Source of the DNA: Hofstenia miamia
Lineage: Eukaryota > Xenacoelomorpha > Acoela
Length of the DNA: 64,000 nucleotides
Reading direction: 5' to 3'
Assembly (NCBI GenBank): GCA_004352715.1
Contig: SCFE01000034.1
Span: forward strand, 2,221,226-2,285,225
Positions 1 to 12,872 of the stretch are shown piece by piece. The notes beneath the pieces were generated by a model. The model saw only the letters and a list, made by a program, of their open reading frames with translations, was not told where the DNA came from and did not search any database. Each line of letters begins with the position of its first letter. Position 1 is the stretch's first letter. Position numbers and translations under genes: made by a program.

Positions 1-417
1 GCAGTTAGTGTCAATGCCCGGTTGCTTTACTTAAACAAATCAACAAACACTTTACAAAATTGAGTTTAAGTCAGTTACAACTTAACATGAGTGCACACAC
101 TGAGCTAAAGTAAGGTACACATAATTAGTTCCAATTGAGCTGAGATGGTGCAGTGGATTCAGTCATCATTCATGAAGGAGGGGAACTGTGTTGTGGAGAT
201 CAGCTTTGGGCAGTAGCCCACAGAAGAACTGAAGAGGAAACGTCACATGGCTCCATCACCTAAACAGTGATAATCAATATTTGATTAACTTAACTAGTTA
301 ACTAAAAAGGAAAAGTTTGGCGATTCAATAACTTAGTAACTCCTCACCTGCAATTTACTGAGTGCTAATTATCAACAATAATACACGGTGCAAATAAGCC
401 AGGTGGAGGATGTTACA
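1..417 (+). mobile_element. LTR end (U5 side) of the Gypsy-type family, diverged copy
   Basis: This stretch matches the reverse complement of the LTRs at 11659-12796 and 23523-25457. Shared landmarks are actttacaaaattgagttt near 50, gtggagatcagctttgggc near 195, a block near 250-280, and the terminal ggaggatgttaca ending at 417. It therefore lies in + orientation, like the ORF3 sequence that follows. The LTR continues left of the window. No primer-binding site follows it. Decayed ORF3 sequence starts directly after it, so PBS, gag and pol are missing at this junction. Confidence 0.7.
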
Positions 418-2067
418 CATGCACATCTATTGCTAAGACAGCAACTCATGAAATTGCAGTATGCCCCTGTCATGGAAAGTGAAAAATTGGATGCTTCACA
501 AATGTACTCCTCCATCATTACCAGGAAAGACCAAAAAGGCAATGGAGAAATTTGAAAAATATTAGGCCTGACTGGTGGGGCGACCAGTGTAAAATGCAGG
601 ATGTCAATAATCATGATAAGCAACTGATTGGGGATTTGTCTGTTGGATGTGAATATTTTTTCAGACACTGTTAAGAAATATATGTGGGGTACAACAGCTG
701 AAACCAAGTTTGCAATGTTTCATTCAAATAATAGCCCAATAAGCACCAAATGGCTCATGGAATGATTACCTGGGTACCCAACCCAATTTTTAGAGCAACT
801 AAAGATCAACAATGACCCTGAAAGAACTGAAACTCTTTTCAATCTTGAATGTTTATCCTATCCTGAATGTGCCATGGACAATTTACTGAGTCAGCAAGAC
901 AGATTAACAAAGAGGAGGGGGATTGTCCCTATAGTTATATTAGAACAAGTCATGAAGTCCCCAGAGCAGTTTTTCAAAGAGGAGGAATTATTAGCAATGC
1001 CATCTGTGCAATTGTCCCCTTCAATCTGAGAACTCATTGAAAGGGTAAATCTAGAAAAATTTGGATGCCCTTTGACACCCCCTCAGCCTACACCTCAATG
1101 GTCAATTACAGAAAATGAACAAATATTAATGATTGAACATGACCCTGAAGAATTCATTGAAGATCTAGCTATTCAAGGGAGAGTACTAGTTGAGTCAAGA
1201 GATAAAGATGGGATGATTAAATGGTGTTTAACAGAAATGTTTACAAAAGAAGAGCTGGTCATTCTACAGTCTCCTGGGTGACAAGTAGCCCTGGATGTAG
1301 AATGCACCATGTCAAAATATCCTCCAGCCAAATTGAGCAGATTTTGGGACATGCTAAGAGAAGCAAAAATTAACTATCCAGTAACAATTGGCACTGCTAA
1401 TTTAAGAGAAAAGGCTAACTTCTCAAAATTGGAAGAACACATTCAGAAAGATATGTTATGCATACCCCCTCCCTGTATCAAAACTCTGTTAGTGCACCTG
1501 AAGTGGAGTGTAAAAAATGTAAAGCAAAAGATAGCAGCCCATTTACCTGATAAATTGAACTTTGTCAGCAGTGGAGATGAGGTAAAGAGATTTAGCCAAA
1601 CATCTGAATATAAAGATGTTTGGGAAAAACTTATAGAAGAAGACAACAAAGAAAGGGTGTTCATTGATGGGAAGCTAACTATCTGTGATATTTTTATGTG
1701 AGGACTGCCAATTCATGAACAACTAGCAAAAATTCATGAAAAGCTATTAAGAACAAGTCCCAGAGTGTTAATACTCTTTCAAGCCATGGGAGATTTTGTG
1801 TGGGTGAATAATGTTGAAACTATAATGCATTATTATGACGTCAATGAGTGAATAGAGATTATTACCATGCGGTGAGCTGATGTATCTGATCCAAATGAAC
1901 TGATTTTGCAACAGGTTCAAGAGTTATGCTCCCTATTTGTTGACCACATAACAAGAATGGGGTTGCTAAGTGTGTTGGTTCTGAAACACTACACCCCTAC
2001 TTCATTGCCACCAGAACCACATGTTTCATCACCAAATCAAACTTATCTCTGGATACAAAATTGTTCA
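418..2067 (+). pseudogene. ORF3 copy A (central and C-terminal part), decayed
   Basis: One reading frame runs about 550 codons with no TAA or TAG, but it carries eight TGA codons at 553, 625, 763, 1027, 1279, 1699, 1849 and 1873. It shares blocks with copy B and with the post-integrase ORF of the Gypsy element at 13944-17480: KKYMWGTTAET (673), NYPVTIG (1372), a CIPPP region (about 1465), ERVFIDG, GLPIHEQL and LILFQAMGDF (1768), then a MHYYDV block. No signal peptide, envelope-like cleavage site or clear membrane anchor is visible. The function is unknown. The N-terminal portion present in copy B and in the Gypsy copy is missing, and the sequence starts right at an LTR end. TGA codons fall where paralogues have Lys or Arg at several sites (for example 625 and 1849), which suggests CGA-to-TGA decay. 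Confidence 0.65.
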
Positions 2068-4946
2068 TAAACAAGCAATTGGATACTCCTAATCATAAAG
2101 TTTGTTATTCAGTATTACCTCATCTTATAGATGCTGAAATACATCCAGTGATAAACACTCTTATCTGTGAGAAAAATGAACCACTCTCATTATCATAGTA
2201 CTGTACACACTAACTTTTATACTGAGTTTCATATTACTAATCTCTATTGTTTGCTTACTTACAAAGACAATTTAATTATGAAATCAGAAATTAATATTTC
2301 TCTTGAAAATTTATTTGTTATTTACTTTATTAAAAATGAAGAATTAACAGATACCAAACTAGTAGAGAAAATATCTCTTGCTTACAACCACATTAAACTC
2401 ACTCTTGTTATCTTGGATACTACCCAAACTCACTTAGTTGGAGCAGAACTGTATGAACTCAAATTAAGTTTAGACAATTTCTTTATTCTCTGTCCTACTA
2501 ATTTTGCTGTCCTCAGTTTACCAGACAATAGTTCCTCAATGGCAGCATTAATACATATTGATCTATATCCACACAGAATATGCCCACAGCACTGATAAAT
2601 GTTTAGTTATGGATATCTTACTTCAAGCACAATCATATGAGTTAACGACAAAAAAATCAGCACCTGCTTATAGTACTGACATTCATGTCAGCTTCACATT
2701 TATGCAATTGATCAGCACCTTAAATGAAATCAGCTGCATTTGGACTAACATTAAAGCAGACTGTCTAACCAAAAATAATTGCTTTCAAATAAATATCTCA
2801 TTGCCTTCCAGTAAATATCACTATTCTACAGAACAATTACTGCACAACATACAACAAAGCTTAACAGCACAAGGTCAAACTGATTTCAGAAAAGCTTTTT
2901 TATAAGAACCATGAGAACTAGATGTCAATGCCAAATCAGGACTTTGGCTAATTGCAATATATTTAACTGAAGATGTTAACTTAGAGTTTCTTATATCTCA
3001 CAAATCTCAGGACTCCATCCAAAAAAGCAAATACCACAAAATCTCATTTGTTCCTATCTCTGTGCAATTATAGAATTGGCTTTTATATGGAACATCCTTA
3101 CTGATGTCACATCAGGGAAAACAAACAAAACCTAAGAATTTTTTTGAAAAATATTATTCATGCATTATCAACAATGAAAACCCTCTTGGCTTCTTACTTA
3201 TCACACTCATAAGCAACAAACTTGCAATTGCAATGAGGGACATTCACATGCTATCAGATACATGCAGAAAATACATGTTGGGAGCAACTTGTGATACAAA
3301 ATTATACTCTCTACCAGATACTAATGCACTGTTATCATTAACCCATATCATTTGTTGCCAACAGCACTTTGATGCTCAATTACTATGATAAATCAAGCAA
3401 ATGTCTCCTGGTAATAAAAAACAAAATTTTATTTAATTATCATAGCAAGTTCTACCCAGAAAGCTTCTACAATATGCTGACTACTACCCTCAAATATAGA
3501 AAAGACAGTATCAAACACATTCTGATAGAATTCATTGAGCAATCCATTTAGTCACCACAACAGTTGCAAATGAGTGAAGATATCATGCTATCAACAGATA
3601 TACCTTTGACGTTATGCCAGCAAACAAAAATCAAAGAAAATAATCTCAAAAAATTAGGCACTGAGATATTACCACCTAAACTGGAATAGATAAAAAGAGA
3701 TTAGTGCAATTACCTGATATGTGTTACTAAAGCTACCCCCATTTAAGCTAATACTTCATCAAAACAATATTGGATTGCCAATACATTATATGAAAGAAAG
3801 TGACAGCATGAAAATGTGTTTTACCAAAGCTTGGACTAAACAGATATAGCTCTTTTACTTGAGCCACACTCCACTTGCTTTGATGTTGAATCACAACATC
3901 TAAAATCATTTTACCAGATACAACAATTGAACATCTCCATCCTCACTACAGCTCAGATACCCTATGGAAGCACACAGGTGAACTATCCATTTTCCATATT
4001 GATCTCCAAACTGGAGATCACACCTACCACAGATATCTCTGTGGAAGAAGCTATTAAGATGGAAAAAAATTACTGCATCCCCAGTCTGCTAATACATACT
4101 GCTATTATCCAACCATTGTGGAGATCAAATCATAAGAAAACCCAAAGTGGACACATTTGACTAAACTAAGAAGAACAATACATTAATAATCTTGGCAATC
4201 TTGTAAAAACACTGAGAAATACAAACAGAGTCAACAAAAACTCATAAGAAATAATGATACATCACATTTATACATCAATGGGCATGTTACTCTAGAATAT
4301 GTCTTCCACAATGGCAAGCCAGTATCAGATCAAATCAATCACCTTAGACAATCACTCACAAAACTCCCTTCAAAAACAGTCATTTTATTCTTTGGCATGA
4401 ATGATGTCTGGACTACTCTAATCCAACACACACTCAAATATTATGATGTCATAAAGCTCACAAATATCATAACAATGATGCAAGCTAAGATAAATGATTC
4501 TGATCTAATCACAGAAGACATACTCAATGAGCACATCTCAATTTACTTTGAAGAAGTTAAGTCTCACACTAATCTGTATACATTCTTTAAGTTTTTCTAC
4601 CCCAAAACAACAATTAAAGAAGACAAATCTCACACATTCAATATTGATGCTCAAATTACATTACTTATTGCACTGAAAGGACTACACCTTTATTCCAAAT
4701 TCTAAAACATTTTCACAAGAAAAATTAACTCTCACTGCAATGCTTTACTGGTATCACCCTGTTGTATAAATCCTAAGTTCTATAAATTCACTAAAACTCT
4801 AACTACAGAACTGGAATCAATCTGTTATGAAACTTGTTTCACCAAATTTTCTTGATATTCTATTATGGAATGATCCACATGCTACCTCTTTACTCCAACA
4901 TGCTTGGCAACTTACACAACTTGATACTATTGAATTAGTTGATTAA
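2031..4946 (+). pseudogene. ORF3 copy B, near full length, frameshifted
   Basis: Coding similarity continues immediately after copy A but shifts among the three frames (roughly 2031-2190, 2167-2595, 2558-3388, 3369-4200, 4190-4705), with TAA, TAG and TGA stops. The N-terminal third contains a STVH..F / YKDNLIMKSEINISLENL block. This aligns with STVHIVF / YKDKIAEIPEINMDDENL of the Gypsy ORF3 (16355-16720, minus). Later blocks repeat copy A: RKYMLGATCDTK (about 3266), VNYPFSI (about 3977), YINGHVTLEYVFHNGKPVSDQ (about 4275), VILFFGMNDVW (GMND at 4394-4405) and LKYYDV. The frame ends at a TAA at 4944, just before a purine tract. There is no LTR, gag or pol between copies A and B. The product is unrecognised. 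Confidence 0.6.
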
Positions 4947-4956
4947 AATAGCCCAG

Positions 4957-4968
4957 CTTAGGGGGGTG
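4957..4968 (+). other. Polypurine tract before 3' block 1
   Basis: The run ttaggggggtg sits 10-20 bases after the end of ORF3 copy B and directly before tgtgacatc, the usual layout of a polypurine tract and LTR start. A related run (ttaggggaggggg) follows ORF3 remnant C near 6253. Confidence 0.5.
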
Positions 4969-5740
4969 TGTGACATCAATTGATGTACTACAAACATTTC
5001 AACATTAGTTTTTTGAATTTATTAAATATCAATTATAAATTAATATTATTTATAAGAATTTGTATTGCCTCATTTAACTTAAAGAGTAGTAGACAATCTG
5101 TGCAATTTTATATTAGTGAGGGACCTGTTAGTGTTTACTTATAGTTTCATGGTATGATTTTAGTGTCACTTTTGCTTATCAAACACCTGTTTTTATGTTG
5201 AAATACCTTGAATTTGTTATAGAAGGTTCAATAGATTTTACTCTACTTTTACTACTGGTTGTTTATATTATTTATTAAAATAATTTTCTAAATTGTTCAG
5301 GTACAGCTTTACAAGTAACATTTCTACAGCACTTCAGCAGGTTTAGGTATAGGGCTTTTTTACAACCACTTGTCTTTTAATATGCTTATTATATTTAATG
5401 CAGCACCTAAATTGCATAAGTTGAGGCCTGCACTGAATTTAAGTACACAAGCATGTAAGGTGCACTTACAATCACACCCAAGAACTTATAGGGCTTCTCT
5501 CTTTCTTTACTCAATTATTGCTCCTGTCTTATATGACGCTTTCTATAAAATTTCTCTGTATCAGTTTGGTCAAATGTGGTCACACACCCTTCCCTTACCT
5601 GATCTCCCATGTTACCTTTAACTTCTATTAGGAATAGGCTAATTCTAGCACTGGAATAAGGCCATTAATTACTGTGAAATTGGCAAATCCTGGTGTTAAT
5701 CCACATAGATTTTCATGCTGATGCCACACTAGAAATATAT
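4967..5740 (+). repeat. 3' block 1 (LTR- or 3'UTR-like)
   Basis: This non-coding block follows ORF3 copy B. Its second half is clearly homologous to 6760-7200: gcacctaaattgcataagttgag matches a block near 6853, cacccaagaa matches near 6924, and the end tgctgatgccacactagaa matches tgccaatgccacaatagaa near 7178. Two copies, each behind an ORF3 C-terminal end, suggest an LTR. It does not resemble the LTRs of the 11.7-25.5 kb element. Confidence 0.5.
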
Positions 5741-6257
5741 TAAATTTTTGAAAAGAGAATCCACATCTCTGAATCTAATGTGGAATGATTTCATCCTCAC
5801 CTATGCTCTGATTCCCTATGGGAGAACATCATTCACACAGAGGTGAACTATTCTGTTTCTATAAGGATTGATTCACTGGAACTGACACCAACACTACAAC
5901 TTTCACTTCAGTAATGCATCAAAATGCAAAGCAATTACTTCATACCATCACCACTTTTATCTGGAAACTTTGACACAAAAATGATTTGACTAATCATCAT
6001 CAAAGGTCTCTGCCTTTATCTTAAGTTTACAATATATTTAACAGGAAATTGAACAACTTATATAACTCTATCACTATATCATAACACATGGAAAAACCAA
6101 AGTTTTACAATTGTGCACAGAAAATGAGCACTCAATTAGAAGCTCTCTGCTATGCTACCTGATACATGTGGAGCATGCCAACCTAATATCTTGGAATGAT
6201 CTCTGAACAATCACCCTAGTACAGCATGGTACCATGGAAGTTGTGTTGTAAAATTCC
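5741..6257 (+). pseudogene. ORF3 remnant C
   Basis: Short broken reading frames match the C-terminal half of ORF3 copy B. VNYSVSIRIDSLELTPT (about 5846) aligns with VNYPFSILISKLEITPT, followed by NYFIPSPLL against NYCIPSLLI. A WNDL..TITLVQHG stretch near 6190 aligns with WNDPHATSLLQHA at the end of copy B. Several stops and deletions separate the blocks. It ends in a purine tract near 6253, as copy B does. Confidence 0.5.
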
Positions 6258-7200
6258 CAAATTAGGGGAGGGGGCATAACTGCATCACCTATCAATTCCA
6301 AGTTTTGATATTAGTAATATGAACTCAGTTAATTTCAATGCTCAAGTTATAATTAAATGAACTTGGTTTTTGTAAACAGTGCAATTTTAGTTTTAAATAT
6401 TTCTGCTAATTTATGCAGAAATTTCTGTCTACTGAGCAGAACCTGTTTTTCTATTTACTCAAGTTATAATTAGATGAACTTGCTTTTGTAAACAGTGCAA
6501 TTTTAGTTTTAAATATTTCTGCTAATTTATGCAGAAATTTCTGTCTACTGGGCAGAACCTGTTTTTCTATTTACTCATATTAGCAATGGCATTCTATTGT
6601 ATATTTTTTACCAGTTTTGTTCTTATAAATATGTTTGATTATATTCATTTGTTCTTTTGAAAGTAAACTTGGATTACATTTTGTCTTTTGACATTACTTC
6701 ATTCAAATTAGGATTTTCTAAGTTGTCTTAACTTAGGTAAAGGGTACCTAGAAGTAGTACAGCTTAGCTTGCATATCTAAGGATAGGTGTGTGAATAAGG
6801 ATTCTGCTGTTATGCACTTCAGTCGTTAAATAAGATCATAATTTTTGCTACCACTTAAATTGCATGAGTTGAGAAATGCACAGAACTTAGGTTTTTACTT
6901 AGTACTTACATTTCATTACACTGCACCCAAGAATATTAGATTTTCTCTCTTTCTTTTTCTTAAAATTGGTTCTAGTCTCATTCAAATCTTTCACTAAGTT
7001 TTCTGCTTCCTGTCAGCTGAGTGTGGCCACTCTTCTCTCTTTTAATCTCCTGTTAATCTTTACATTCACCTGGCATAGGTACTATAATAGGAGGAGTTAA
7101 TTATTTACTGTAGTATTAGCAAATCCATTCTCAACACAATTCCTTCTGTATACAAGGAAGTAGGACATCTGCTGATTTCCATGCCAATGCCACAATAGAA
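6258..7200 (+). repeat. 3' block 2, homologous to block 1
   Basis: This second copy of the non-coding block lies behind an ORF3 end. Homology with 4967-5740 is clearest from 6810 to 7200. It is longer partly because of the internal 117-bp tandem duplication at 6341-6574. Confidence 0.5.
6341..6574. repeat. 117-bp tandem duplication
   Basis: Two adjacent units, 6341-6457 and 6458-6574, both begin ctcaagttataatta and end ctgtttttctattta. They differ at a few bases and one indel, so the duplication is recent relative to the decay of the surrounding block. Confidence 0.85.
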
Positions 7201-10200
7201 GAGTCTAGACCTGAGCCACATCATTCCTAGCAACCACAAATGCCATTGTAATAGTGTAGGTCAAGTAAAGATTAGAAAATTAATTACATGTAAAATTATA
7301 TTTTAAATGTTAATTGTGACAAATGAAATCTGTTGAACTTTTTGATGCAGAGTTGAGGACAATGATGTTAGTTATGTTCCAGCAGAAATTTGAACATGCA
7401 AGTTGCCCATTTCCAAGATTCAAATTATGAAACAGGTTAGTTACATTTGAAATTTGAAAACAAAAATCATCATTTGCATACTGTCAAAATTTGTGATGCA
7501 GGCAGGTTGAAAAAAAACAAGTAAGGAAAAACTATCATTCTTTTTTGCATATAATGTATTGCAAAGCTAATCAAAAATTATTTATATGTTATTGTAATCA
7601 TTTCCTGTGAATGTCTGGTTGTGAACATAAAACTATATCAAATCAAGAAATAAATTATTATGCTTCTTATCTTCTTTGAATAAGTAATTAGATATTCCTA
7701 AATTAGTTAGAATTTATTGTTTAGCTGTTTATTAAACTTTTAAGAATGTCTTACTCAAAACTGTCATTATATTGTATGAGAAACCTAAGTTTTCCTTAAC
7801 TACTTAAATGCTTCTAATAGTTAATTAGTAAGCACTTGTTGCTCAAGCTTAAGAATAAATTCTTACACAAGTTGGCATCTTTGGTAAAGAAACCACATTA
7901 AAACCTTTGTTTTCTTTTTATGTAAATTGGATTAAAATAATGTGCCTTAAGTTTCAGCTACAATGAAGTAATCCAATTTACCAACTGTCACTCTTGTAAT
8001 GTACAACAAATTGAAGTGATATATTTATAACTAATAATAAAAACATTGTTTAAATAAACACAATAAAATAAGGTTCAATGTTAAAATATTAAATAGGATA
8101 AAGGCTAATTCTTTTATGAGGTTAAAACTAAAACAAATCAACCTACACTTTCCTTTCCTTTCACATTTTATAGCAACCATTTTTGTGAAGAATGTCATAA
8201 AAGAAGACAAGAAATGAAATCTAAATTGTCCAGAACTGAGTCATGTCATTCCTAACATTACCAAATGTTTTGTAATTGTAATGGTGTAGCAATGACTGTC
8301 ACTGTAAATGAGAATGAAGACAAGTCTCTATCTAACAGTCCACATAAAATGCCATTACATTATAGATAGGTAATGTTATTACATACTCTGAATGAATTAG
8401 ATTACATTTATTAATTATACTCTGTAAACTTTTTCTGTTTACAAGAATAGCTTACCTTTAGATACTCTAAACTTTTAGGTATTTTGTAATGCTTTTTGTA
8501 TCATGATTCTTGTATTTTACTTGTATTCATTATATCTGCTTTTTGCATGAGATTTACACACTTGATTGTGTTTGTGAATAAGCTTAGCTAGATTCTATTT
8601 AATTATTAATCAATCTTATTATATTTATTGTTGATTGCATTAATAGAATTGATTCAAACATAAGTACTAATAACATATTGGATTAATAATAAATTCCATG
8701 ATTACCAATGTTGGAAAGAAATGTTGAAGATAAGGATAAATTATTGCCTTACATCAAGCTATAATAGTTCTTACAACTTGCACAATCATCCAAATTTGCA
8801 TGTAATGACAATTAAGAATACTGTGTGTAAACTATAATTAAATATATTTATATATAGAAGTAATCATTCATATTGAATAACCAGTTACAACTTGATAAAT
8901 AAATAAAACAACAAATAAATGATTCTATGTAATTTTCCTAATGATTACTGTATTTGACAATAGTGAATTTAAAATTAAATCAAAGTTGTTTGTATTTGAA
9001 ATCTTTAATTAATTAAAAATACACAATTAGATTAAGATTTTTAATAAATCTTTGTCTTGAACAAAATATTTAAATCACAGATAAACATGCAAGAACTCTT
9101 TCCTTAGTTTCTGACAATTATAGTTTAAACATGAAAACTGTCACCAAATATCTTTGAAAGACCATGTAAACATCTTTCTTTCATAAGTTTTAATCAACAA
9201 TAATTATCCTAATGTCTATACAAAGGTGTTGAAAACTTAAACAAAACCTTAATATCATTAAGTATAAAGCAAACACAAATATATTTTCCCATTAAGACAT
9301 AAGTTATATGGAAACAAATTTAGCATAACACACTGTAGTCAGTCAACAAAACTTTTTAGCAGAGTAAAACCACACCACTGATGATGGGGTTCTTTCTGTG
9401 TTCCCTTCCCTCCCACAGTGGCTACTTTGCTGAGTGCATAGACATTAGAGAAAAAAGGGGCAAAATGATTGAGTCAAATTGGATAAGTTTTGAACATGAT
9501 CAGTAATGCATATCTAGAACCAAGTTCAGCTCCTTCATCAATACTTCTGCAAGTAGACATTAACAGCCCCAGTTTAACATAGATAGAGCTAGAGGGTAAT
9601 AGGGAGTAGAAACCATTACACTATTATTGAGTCTGAAAAATCAGGTTAAAATATTCAAGCAATTTAAAAGAATAGAGAATTACTTCCAGAAACATTTTGA
9701 AACTTCAAAATCTTATATAGTGTGACATCACCAGCAAAATTCTTAAATATTAATTATTTGTTAAATTAGTTTCATTTCAGCTAAGAATTGTAGCAGACAA
9801 AATTTATCTTTTAATTTTTTGAAAAATAGTCAAGGAATATATGAGTTAAGTTCTGTCCCATTGGAATATCCAAATGCACAAGCAACCTGGTTGTAATGGC
9901 AAATTTTCTTAAATTATAATTTTAATATCATTTTACATTGGTATTATAGTAATTGAAGTTGTTATGAACATTAAGATATTTTTTTCCTTTTCACTGTTTC
10001 TCCAAACAAGTATATTTAAGCTTTTACTTAAACTGTTACTGCATTTCCATTAAATTTGTGAACACCTGTTTATTGATAAAAATTGTTTATCTTAAACTGT
10101 CATTGATCCTGGTCAAGAGACTATGAAAAAAATATTTATTTTTCTTTAACAAATTTTAGCAATAGTATTATCCATCTTTAAGCACACTACAAAGGTGTTG

Positions 10201-11654
10201 CATAATTTACAAATCATATCTATTATTAAGCACACATAATCACAAACTATTTTCAGAATAATTTGCATAAACTGTTGTAATAAACAAAAGTTTTCAATCA
10301 GTAAAGAATCAGCTGATAATGAAGTTACACTAAAATACATCAACAACACCAACTCCATGATAGAGTTCTCAATTTGTTTCCTCCTCTTCCACAGTGGCTA
10401 CATTTCTGAAACAATAATTTACCATGGAGGAAAGGCATGAAACCTAAATAGGTCATTTTGAATAGCATAGGCAAAGCAAGTCTAGAACTGAGCCACAATA
10501 ATCCTAATGTTAACAATGCAATCATATTGTAGAATCATGGGGCATGTCTAGCAGCTTGAGCAGTACAAGGTTTCAAAGAATTACCATCACTCACCAAGAG
10601 TGGCCCATACTCTAACAAAACAAATGAAGATTGGTAGTTTGCCAAATTCACTGTAGAAAAAAGAACTGATATTGTTTCCAAGAAGGCATTCCAGCTAGCA
10701 ACCAATTTACACAGCATCTTTCTGAAGGCAAATCATTAGAATCCATCCTTACCATCCAAGATGCTAATTGTGTGTCTAGTTTTAATTTCTAGCTCAATAA
10801 AACAAATTTAGCTCATTGTTCTTGTTATCTCAGCTCATTTAATAGATAGTAATAACATGTAATTACCACATATTTGCATATGCCAACAGCATAATATATT
10901 TGCATAGTGTGATGTTATGTGAATGTATGATTGATCAAGAGTGAAGTTCTTTTATTTCCTATGCCTATCCATAGCCCTAAAGTGACCACAATATGGACTA
11001 CATCTGTCAAGGAGTGAGTTATTGCCCCAGGCACAGTAGAGTTCCTCCCACATTATTGCTGGATATTACAAGTTTATTATCATATTAATACTGAATCTAA
11101 AAAGGTTAGCAGTATAATAGAAGATAAAAAAGCAAATGTTATTCAGTGAGAACAAGATTTATTTGACAATGATTACAATATTTTATTCAGAGAAAAGCTA
11201 AATATTTACTGTTTTACAAAATTCACTTTTTCCCTTGCAAATTAAACAAGCAATTACACATAATCTTTAATTGAGGGGACAATTACACTAAATTCGAAAA
11301 CTAAGTTCAAAGTACTGAAAATTAATAAAAATCACTAAATAAATGATGGTAATAGCACTAAATTAATTAAGAGAGTGCCAATGAATAAAACTAAAATCAA
11401 AAGGGCCCTGAGTGACTCTACATTATTGTGTACATATCAGTTAGACAATGTTTATTCACTTACTGTCCCATGAATAGAACACAGCACCATGAGCACATAG
11501 AGTTTAATAGGGCATAGAATCTGTTTTAATACATCCCTCACAGGATGAAACCATTTCCAAAACTACAGGAAAACCTGCTTATCTTAAAATCCCTTATAAT
11601 CTTGAAAAATTTGTCTGTGTGTTTCATCAACTGAAGAGTGGCTGATACAAGGGA
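7201..11654. repeat. Non-coding AT-rich stretch with diverged repeats
   Basis: No believable gene is seen in either strand. A motif close to tctagaactgagccacatc followed by attcctaacattaccaaatg recurs near 7204, 8229 and 10483. A second motif, ccacagtggctac, recurs near 9414 and 10392. CpG is almost absent. The stretch looks like decayed repeat sequence flanking the Gypsy insertion. Confidence 0.4.
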
Positions 11655-11658
11655 ATAT

Positions 11659-12796
11659 TGTAACATCCTCTACCAGGCATTATTACTGTTTATCTCTTGT
11701 TACCACATAACACTAGTTGTATTTCTACGGGTAGGGATATACCTATTACATACTGCTTGGCTTTTGTTTCTGTTACCATAAAGTAAACTAGGATTAACCA
11801 TTCACTATTTAGGCTATGAAGCCAGCCAGTAATCTATCCAATGATTGACAATGGGCATCTGCCCCAAGCTGATCTCCACATCCAGTTCACCCTTCCTTCA
11901 ATGTTCCATTTGATTTAGTTCCACACCTCAGCTCATCAATACAGTTTATGTGTATCCTATCCAAGCTCAGTGCATACTCAAGACATGACACAATTCGACT
12001 TAAACTCTATTTTGTAAAAGTGTTCTATCTCTTCACAACCTGACTTGTTACTAGCTGCTCATTTGATACTACATGTAGCCATTACCAAAATATATTGGCA
12101 TTTCTAAATATATTAGTTTCAAGCAGCTTCCTAACTTACATTCATAATTTAATACATGTATGGTCACTTTATCAGTCATTTATTGGTCATTAATTTGGAT
12201 CTAAAATAGTATTAAGATATTTCCTAAGTTTTGGTCATCCAACCATTTGTTCACAATTAATTATTTTAGTACATGTAGTAAGTGATTGCTAGTTGACTAA
12301 TTGAGAGAAAACCCCTATACCTAATTTATGTGCACTTTCATTGTCTGGCACAGGGACCCTTGAATCATTCTCTGTGATGGATCCAGACCACTACTAAACA
12401 CCACTCAATTAGCTCAAAATCATATTAAATATTCAAACTGTTATAGTTGAACAAAATAAGAATTCCAAATAAAATTCTTTATCAATTGCTTACAGTATTT
12501 GATTCATATTTATAGTAATTCCAGAAAAGTACCTGTAGATTTCAAATTTAAACTTTTCTTCTGCCAAGATGGCAGCTAAAAATAATGGAAGCAATTTTGC
12601 CAAAAGAATTTTTATTGACCAATACTAATCTCTCTTTTTTGACACATGTTATTTCTTGGTTGCATAATACAAATATATCTAAATTAATTGTCTAATTGAT
12701 CTAAATACAATATTTCTAATCATTGTTTCTTTGATCTTATTCTCACTCTGCTAAATGTTTACAGGTTATTTTTTATTTGTTTTGGATGATGCTACA
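11659..12796 (-). repeat. Left LTR (3' LTR of the minus-strand element), first assembled copy
   Basis: About 1138 bp, starting tgtaacatcctctaccagg and ending gatgctaca. It continues into 75 bases of internal sequence (12797-12871) and stops at a single N. The same LTR and the same internal bases then appear again, so this and 12873-13928 are probably two assemblies of one LTR. Confidence 0.85.
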
Positions 12797-12872
12797 CACC
12801 CGCCTCAGCTTGCTTTATTTTTAGCACAGCTCATGGTCCATGTACCAAAGTGTCCACCTTCCAAATTATTGN

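Noticed and set aside
372-707. Minus-strand 111-codon frame near the left edge
   Set aside because: It overlaps the LTR end and the plus-strand ORF3 copy A, has no recognisable domain, and is explained as an antisense shadow.
418-2067. Reassigned genetic code with TGA as Trp in ORF3 copy A
   Set aside because: Normal TGG codons occur alongside, TGA sites align with Lys/Arg/Gln in other copies, and copy B and the Gypsy copy also carry TAA and TAG. CpG decay of CGA explains the pattern better.
10146-10717. Minus-strand frames of 60-70 codons at 10.1-10.7 kb
   Set aside because: Composition is Leu/Cys-rich noise inside repeat-like non-coding DNA, with no motif.
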